Assembly (NCBI GenBank): GCA_964370445.1
Contig: CAYJJK010000090.1
Span: 1 to 9,508 of the forward strand
Length of the DNA stretch: 9,508 nt
Origin: JAAYCI01 sp964370445
GTDB taxonomy: Bacteria; Bacillota; Clostridia; Oscillospirales; Ruminococcaceae
Direction of reading: 5' to 3'
A program made the position numbers and the translations under genes. Positions 7,273 to 9,508 of the stretch are shown one piece after another; positions within the stretch are counted from its first letter, which is position 1; each line of letters opens with the position of its first letter. The notes under the pieces were generated by a model. That model ran no database searches. It was not told where the DNA came from and saw only the letters and a list, made by a program, of their open reading frames with translations.

Positions 7273-8058
7273 CTATTGGCTTGTGCGCTTTGCATAATAT
7301 CTGCAAAACCAAACGGCAAGCCCTATCCAAATGCCAATCGAAACCCACTGGCTGGTAGAAAACAGCCACACTCCACGAATCGTGTCGGCACGAAAGAACT
7401 CTAGAACAAAGCGCAGCACGCTATACAAAAGAAGATAAAGCGGAAAGGTTTTCCATGCGTTATTTTCTCCCCAATGTAGCGCTAAAAACAACAACAACAC
7501 AAATAAAACAGCATTTATAACCGCTTCGGTAAGCTGTGTTGGAAAAAGGGTTAAACCATTTGGCGCAACAGGAGAATGGTGAAAAACATAGCCAAAAGGC
7601 CACTGTAAACCCCAGCAACAACCCACAGAAAAGCACCCCGTGCGCCCAAAGGTGTGAAACAAAGGAATGGCCGGAGTGGCAACGCCGGCCACAAGCCGCA
7701 AAGAAATTTTGAAACGACGGCAGTACCAAATGGTGCTAAAAAAGGCACCGAACAATCCACCGTAGAAAACCATGCCACCAAACAAAAGTGATAACGCAAC
7801 TAAAGGGTTTTGCCAAGCAGAACCGCCCATTTGCAATAGTTGTGGCAGTGTTACCAGCACATACAGCACTTTGCCGCCCACCAAAACACCCACAGCGCCC
7901 AGCATAAGGATATACACAAAATCTTCAGTGGGTAATTTGCCACAACGCCCGCTTTGGTTCATCAGCAAAACATACCCAATGGCAAATATGCCACCCAGCA
8001 GAGACAATAAGGTATAGCTTGGCAGGGTTAGCCCAAATATCTCTATATATGGAAACAT
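7273..8058 (-). CDS. Divergent prolipoprotein diacylglyceryl transferase (Lgt) family membrane protein
   Basis: A 261-residue polytopic membrane protein with about seven hydrophobic helices. Lgt transfers diacylglyceryl from phosphatidylglycerol to the lipobox Cys of prelipoproteins in the cytoplasmic membrane. Family features are LPSYTLL near the first helix, GGMVFYGGLFGAF (94-106), the signature FGRTGCFSVGCCWG (137-150, R139), PTQLTE (173-178) and YSVLRFVLEFFRAD (R216, R223). It departs from classic enzymes: Tyr99 occupies the place of the essential His (HGG) of E. coli Lgt, and Cys142 replaces the Asn of the GRxGNF motif. GCFxxGCC-type members form a separate branch, so it may be a second copy with another acceptor. 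ATG 8058 is preceded by GGGGGA. It converges on the flavoprotein gene with only 61 bases between the stops. Confidence 0.82.
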   Translation of the reverse strand: MFPYIEIFGLTLPSYTLLSLLGGIFAIGYVLLMNQSGRCGKLPTEDFVYILMLGAVGVLVGGKVLYVLVTLPQLLQMGGSAWQNPLVALSLLFGGMVFYGGLFGAFFSTIWYCRRFKISLRLVAGVATPAIPLFHTFGRTGCFSVGCCWGLQWPFGYVFHHSPVAPNGLTLFPTQLTEAVINAVLFVLLLFLALHWGENNAWKTFPLYLLLYSVLRFVLEFFRADTIRGVWLFSTSQWVSIGIWIGLAVWFCRYYAKRTSQ

Positions 8059-8085
8059 CTTATCCCCCTGTATTTTTTAAATGAG

Positions 8086-8123
8086 AATCCCTCCTGCTTT
8101 TTACAGGAGGGATTTTTATTTTT
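8086..8123 (+). terminator. Strong hairpin with T-tract between the lgt-like and DUF4190-type genes
   Basis: A perfect 11-bp stem, AATCCCTCCTG / CAGGAGGGATT (8086-8096 and 8104-8114), with a seven-base loop. It is followed on the plus strand by TTTATTTTT. This is a good intrinsic terminator for rightward transcription. On the minus strand the stem is followed by CTCATTT, not a U-tract, so it would terminate leftward transcripts poorly. Both flanking genes are leftward, which makes the orientation odd. Confidence 0.65.
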
Positions 8124-8203
8124 AATTGAAGCCGTTTGCTTTTGCCAAAACAACCTATGTGATGCAAACAAAACCTTTATAATGGTGTTGCCCTCATAAA
8201 GAA

Positions 8204-8761
8204 TTAATAATAATTGCCGGCTTCTGCAGAAGCACAAGCGCCTGCAAGCGCCAAAGCCCCAAGACCAAAACAGGCCAAAACAGCAATGCCCAATAAAATT
8301 TGCAAAACAAGGCTAATGGCACTGCATACAATACCTGCCGTTGCCGCACCGGCTTGCCCTTCTGGCATTTCTTTACGAGCCACAATGCCTAAGATAAGGC
8401 CGATAACACCGCAAACAAACGGAATGATAGGGATAATCCAAGCAACCAATGCCCCGATATAAGTGGCATATAAAATACTGGAAACCACACTTCCAAAAAT
8501 AGCCACAACAAGAGAAATAATACCCAAAACCATAGAAGCTGTGGCTTTGCCTTTGCCGGGTATAGTTTGTTTTTGGGCTACGGTTACCACAACCGGCTGT
8601 GGCTGGGCACCATAACCGGGCGGTGGTGGCGGTGGTGCATATTGATAACCTTGCGGGTTCTGTGGCGCATATTGAGGCGGTGCTTGTTGCGCCTGAGGCG
8701 GTGTTTGCCCATAAGGCTGTGCAGGCTGATTATTTTGTACAGGATAATTTTGATTGTTCAT
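8204..8761 (-). CDS. Proline/glutamine-rich DUF4190-type membrane protein
   Basis: A 185-residue protein of unknown function. Residues 1-65 are low complexity, rich in Pro, Gln, Asn and Tyr (a run of six prolines at 43-48), and probably disordered. Residues about 70-173 are a small membrane domain: KGKATASMVLGIISLVVAIFG begins the first helix (about 73-98), a second helix is about 103-128 ending in GIVARK, and a third, longer hydrophobic stretch spans about 138-173. The GxAxxSxVLGIxSLV start and the GLILGI-xR/K pattern are typical of DUF4190. ATG 8761 has AAGGGG about ten bases upstream. The gene lies upstream of the lgt-like gene on the same strand, 145 bases apart with a hairpin in between, so they may not be cotranscribed. 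The tail loop after the last helix ends in NYY. Confidence 0.75.
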   Translation of the reverse strand: MNNQNYPVQNNQPAQPYGQTPPQAQQAPPQYAPQNPQGYQYAPPPPPPGYGAQPQPVVVTVAQKQTIPGKGKATASMVLGIISLVVAIFGSVVSSILYATYIGALVAWIIPIIPFVCGVIGLILGIVARKEMPEGQAGAATAGIVCSAISLVLQILLGIAVLACFGLGALALAGACASAEAGNYY

Positions 8762-8884
8762 AAACCATTAACCCCTTTCAAAAATTCGCATACTTATAGT
8801 ATAAAGCAAAGAATTAAGAATTACCAGCTTTATTCATGTTTTGATTAAGAAAACTCAATTTTTGCATTTTTTTTATTAAACAAG

Positions 8885-8914
8885 TTGACTTCCGCTTGTA
8901 AATTATGATAAAAT
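8885..8914 (+). promoter_or_regulatory. Promoter of the tRNA-Leu gene
   Basis: TTGACT (8885-8890), an 18-base spacer and TAAAAT (8909-8914), with TGA directly before the -10 forming an extended -10 element. Transcription would start near 8921, about 20 bases before the mature tRNA. The match is good and the position fits. Confidence 0.65.
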
Positions 8915-8941
8915 AAAGTTCGCAATTGTATTGTATTATAT

Positions 8942-9026
8942 GCGGAGGTGCTGGAATCGGCAGACAGGCACGTTTGAGGGGCGTGTGTCTTATGGCGTGT
9001 GGGTTCAAGTCCCATCCTCCGCACCA
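8942..9026 (+). tRNA. tRNA-Leu (anticodon GAG)
   Basis: A complete 85-base class II tRNA with encoded CCA. The acceptor stem GCGGAGG pairs with CCTCCGC. The D arm is CTG...CAG. The anticodon stem CACGT/GCGTG encloses the loop TTGAGGG, giving anticodon GAG, which reads CUC and CUU leucine codons. A long variable arm follows, then the T arm GTGGG-TTCAAGT-CCCAT and discriminator A plus CCA (9023-9026). It is a lone tRNA with its own promoter upstream and a hairpin downstream. Confidence 0.95.
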
Positions 9027-9027
9027 T

Positions 9028-9070
9028 AATGAGCACTCATAAGGGGCATAGCCTTTTGTGGGTGCTCATT
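9028..9070. terminator. Long hairpin between tRNA-Leu and the recombinase remnant
   Basis: AATGAGCAC (9028-9036) pairs perfectly with GTGCTCATT (9062-9070). The interior adds partial pairing, AAGG with CCTT, around a GGCATAG-type loop. It begins two bases after the tRNA CCA end and lies between convergent transcripts, so it probably ends or trims both. The plus-strand T-tract that follows is weak (TTTCTATG), so termination strength is uncertain. Confidence 0.55.
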
Positions 9071-9077
9071 TCTATGT

Positions 9078-9467
9078 CTACTCACTTTTTTCTCTACCAA
9101 AACATCTTAGGTACCGCTCCTTTTCTTCACTGTCCATTTCGGGAAGTTCTACCTTGCCAATCATCTTGTAGAAAATCTCGACCTTTTGCACCGTCTCGCC
9201 AAAGCGCTCTTCCCTGTGGTGAACAATGATTTTATCAATGAAGCGATTTAAAATATCATGGTTTAGATTTGAAACGTCGGTCATTTCCTTAATCATCGTT
9301 AAAAAACCGTCGGCATTCATTTCGTGTAGCTGTTCTTCTTTCACAATTTTTCTAAGATGTTTCAGTTTTTGGTTTAACTCCACCTGCTCATCTTCGTATT
9401 TTTGCGAGAGCTTTTGATAACGATCTTCGGTCAAGTTACCGAGGATTTTTTCTTCTGATAGTGTTTG
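9078..9467 (-). pseudogene. C-terminal remnant of a large serine recombinase (DUF4368-type)
   Basis: About 130 codons are open from 9467 to the stop at 9078. The recognisable sequence starts near SEEKILGNLTEDRYQK, continues as a charged coiled coil (KYEDEQVELNQKLKHLRKIV), and ends in a DUF4368-like domain: MTDVSNLNHDILNRFIDKIIVHH, then QKVEIFYKMIGKVELPE. This is the tail of large serine recombinases that move conjugative or mobilisable elements in Clostridia. Full proteins exceed 500 residues and begin with a resolvase catalytic domain. Here an in-frame TGA (9470-9468) precedes the homologous part, and neither of the other two frames up to the window edge looks like the missing recombinase. 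No ribosome site or good ATG is present, and the longest start is a TTG inside the coiled coil. The gene is therefore cut off and probably dead. It converges on tRNA-Leu. Confidence 0.75.
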
Positions 9468-9508
9468 TCAAGGGGGAAATTAAAAAGTTTAACTTTACAC
9501 GCTGGCCA

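Noticed and set aside
7257..7293. GCAGCGCA...TGCGCTTTGC inverted repeat at the lgt-like gene stop as a shared terminator
   Set aside because: The stem needs a bulge, the loop is about 19 bases, and there is no T-tract on either strand; it also overlaps coding sequence.
8178..8183. TATAAT on the plus strand between the lgt-like and DUF4190-type genes as a promoter
   Set aside because: No -35 element at suitable spacing, and no rightward gene follows before the strong terminator-like hairpin's far side or the opposing gene.

Overview
The window looks like a chromosomal segment from a low-to-moderate-GC, Gram-positive anaerobe, most plausibly a member of the Clostridia. This is an inference from several things: strong AGGAG/GGGGGA Shine-Dalgarno sites before most genes, very AT-rich intergenic DNA with good sigma-70/sigma-A promoters, an ECF-type transporter subunit, a methyl-tetrahydrofolate/corrinoid-type methyltransferase, a proline/glutamine-rich DUF4190-type membrane protein and a clostridial DUF4368-type serine recombinase remnant. 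The species cannot be named from the sequence.

Bases 1-5012 hold a leftward (minus-strand) gene group. In transcription order it is a DAO-family FAD oxidoreductase (4394-3252), a COG0402-type amidohydrolase/deaminase (3088-1745), a pterin-binding methyl-tetrahydrofolate methyltransferase (1646-846) and the T component of an ECF transporter (788 to beyond the left edge). A 618-base spacer separates this group from a divergent rightward pair: a HutC-type GntR/UTRA repressor (5013-5750) and a flavocytochrome c/fumarate-reductase-like flavoprotein (5815-7211). The flavoprotein is split by a -1 frameshift at a run of seven A. The spacer carries one well-formed promoter in each direction, two copies of a 14-base motif ending in TATAAT, and a GTNTANAC operator-like site lying on the gntR ribosome-binding site.

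The simplest reading is a GntR-controlled uptake and breakdown (or salvage) locus. An ECF importer would bring in a small molecule, possibly N- or S-methylated. The deaminase and the two flavoenzymes would process it, and the methyltransferase would pass a methyl group to or from tetrahydrofolate. The substrate is not identifiable here, and no corrinoid protein, primary methyltransferase, S component or EcfA ATPase lies inside the window.

Bases 7212-8850 hold two unrelated leftward genes: a divergent Lgt-family membrane protein (7273-8058) and a three-helix DUF4190-type protein (8204-8761), with a perfect 11-bp hairpin and T-tract between them. Bases 8885-9070 hold a promoter, a complete tRNA-Leu(GAG) with encoded CCA, and a hairpin. 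The right end holds only the C-terminal part of a large serine recombinase (9078-9467), which is cut off and is a probable relic of an integrative element.
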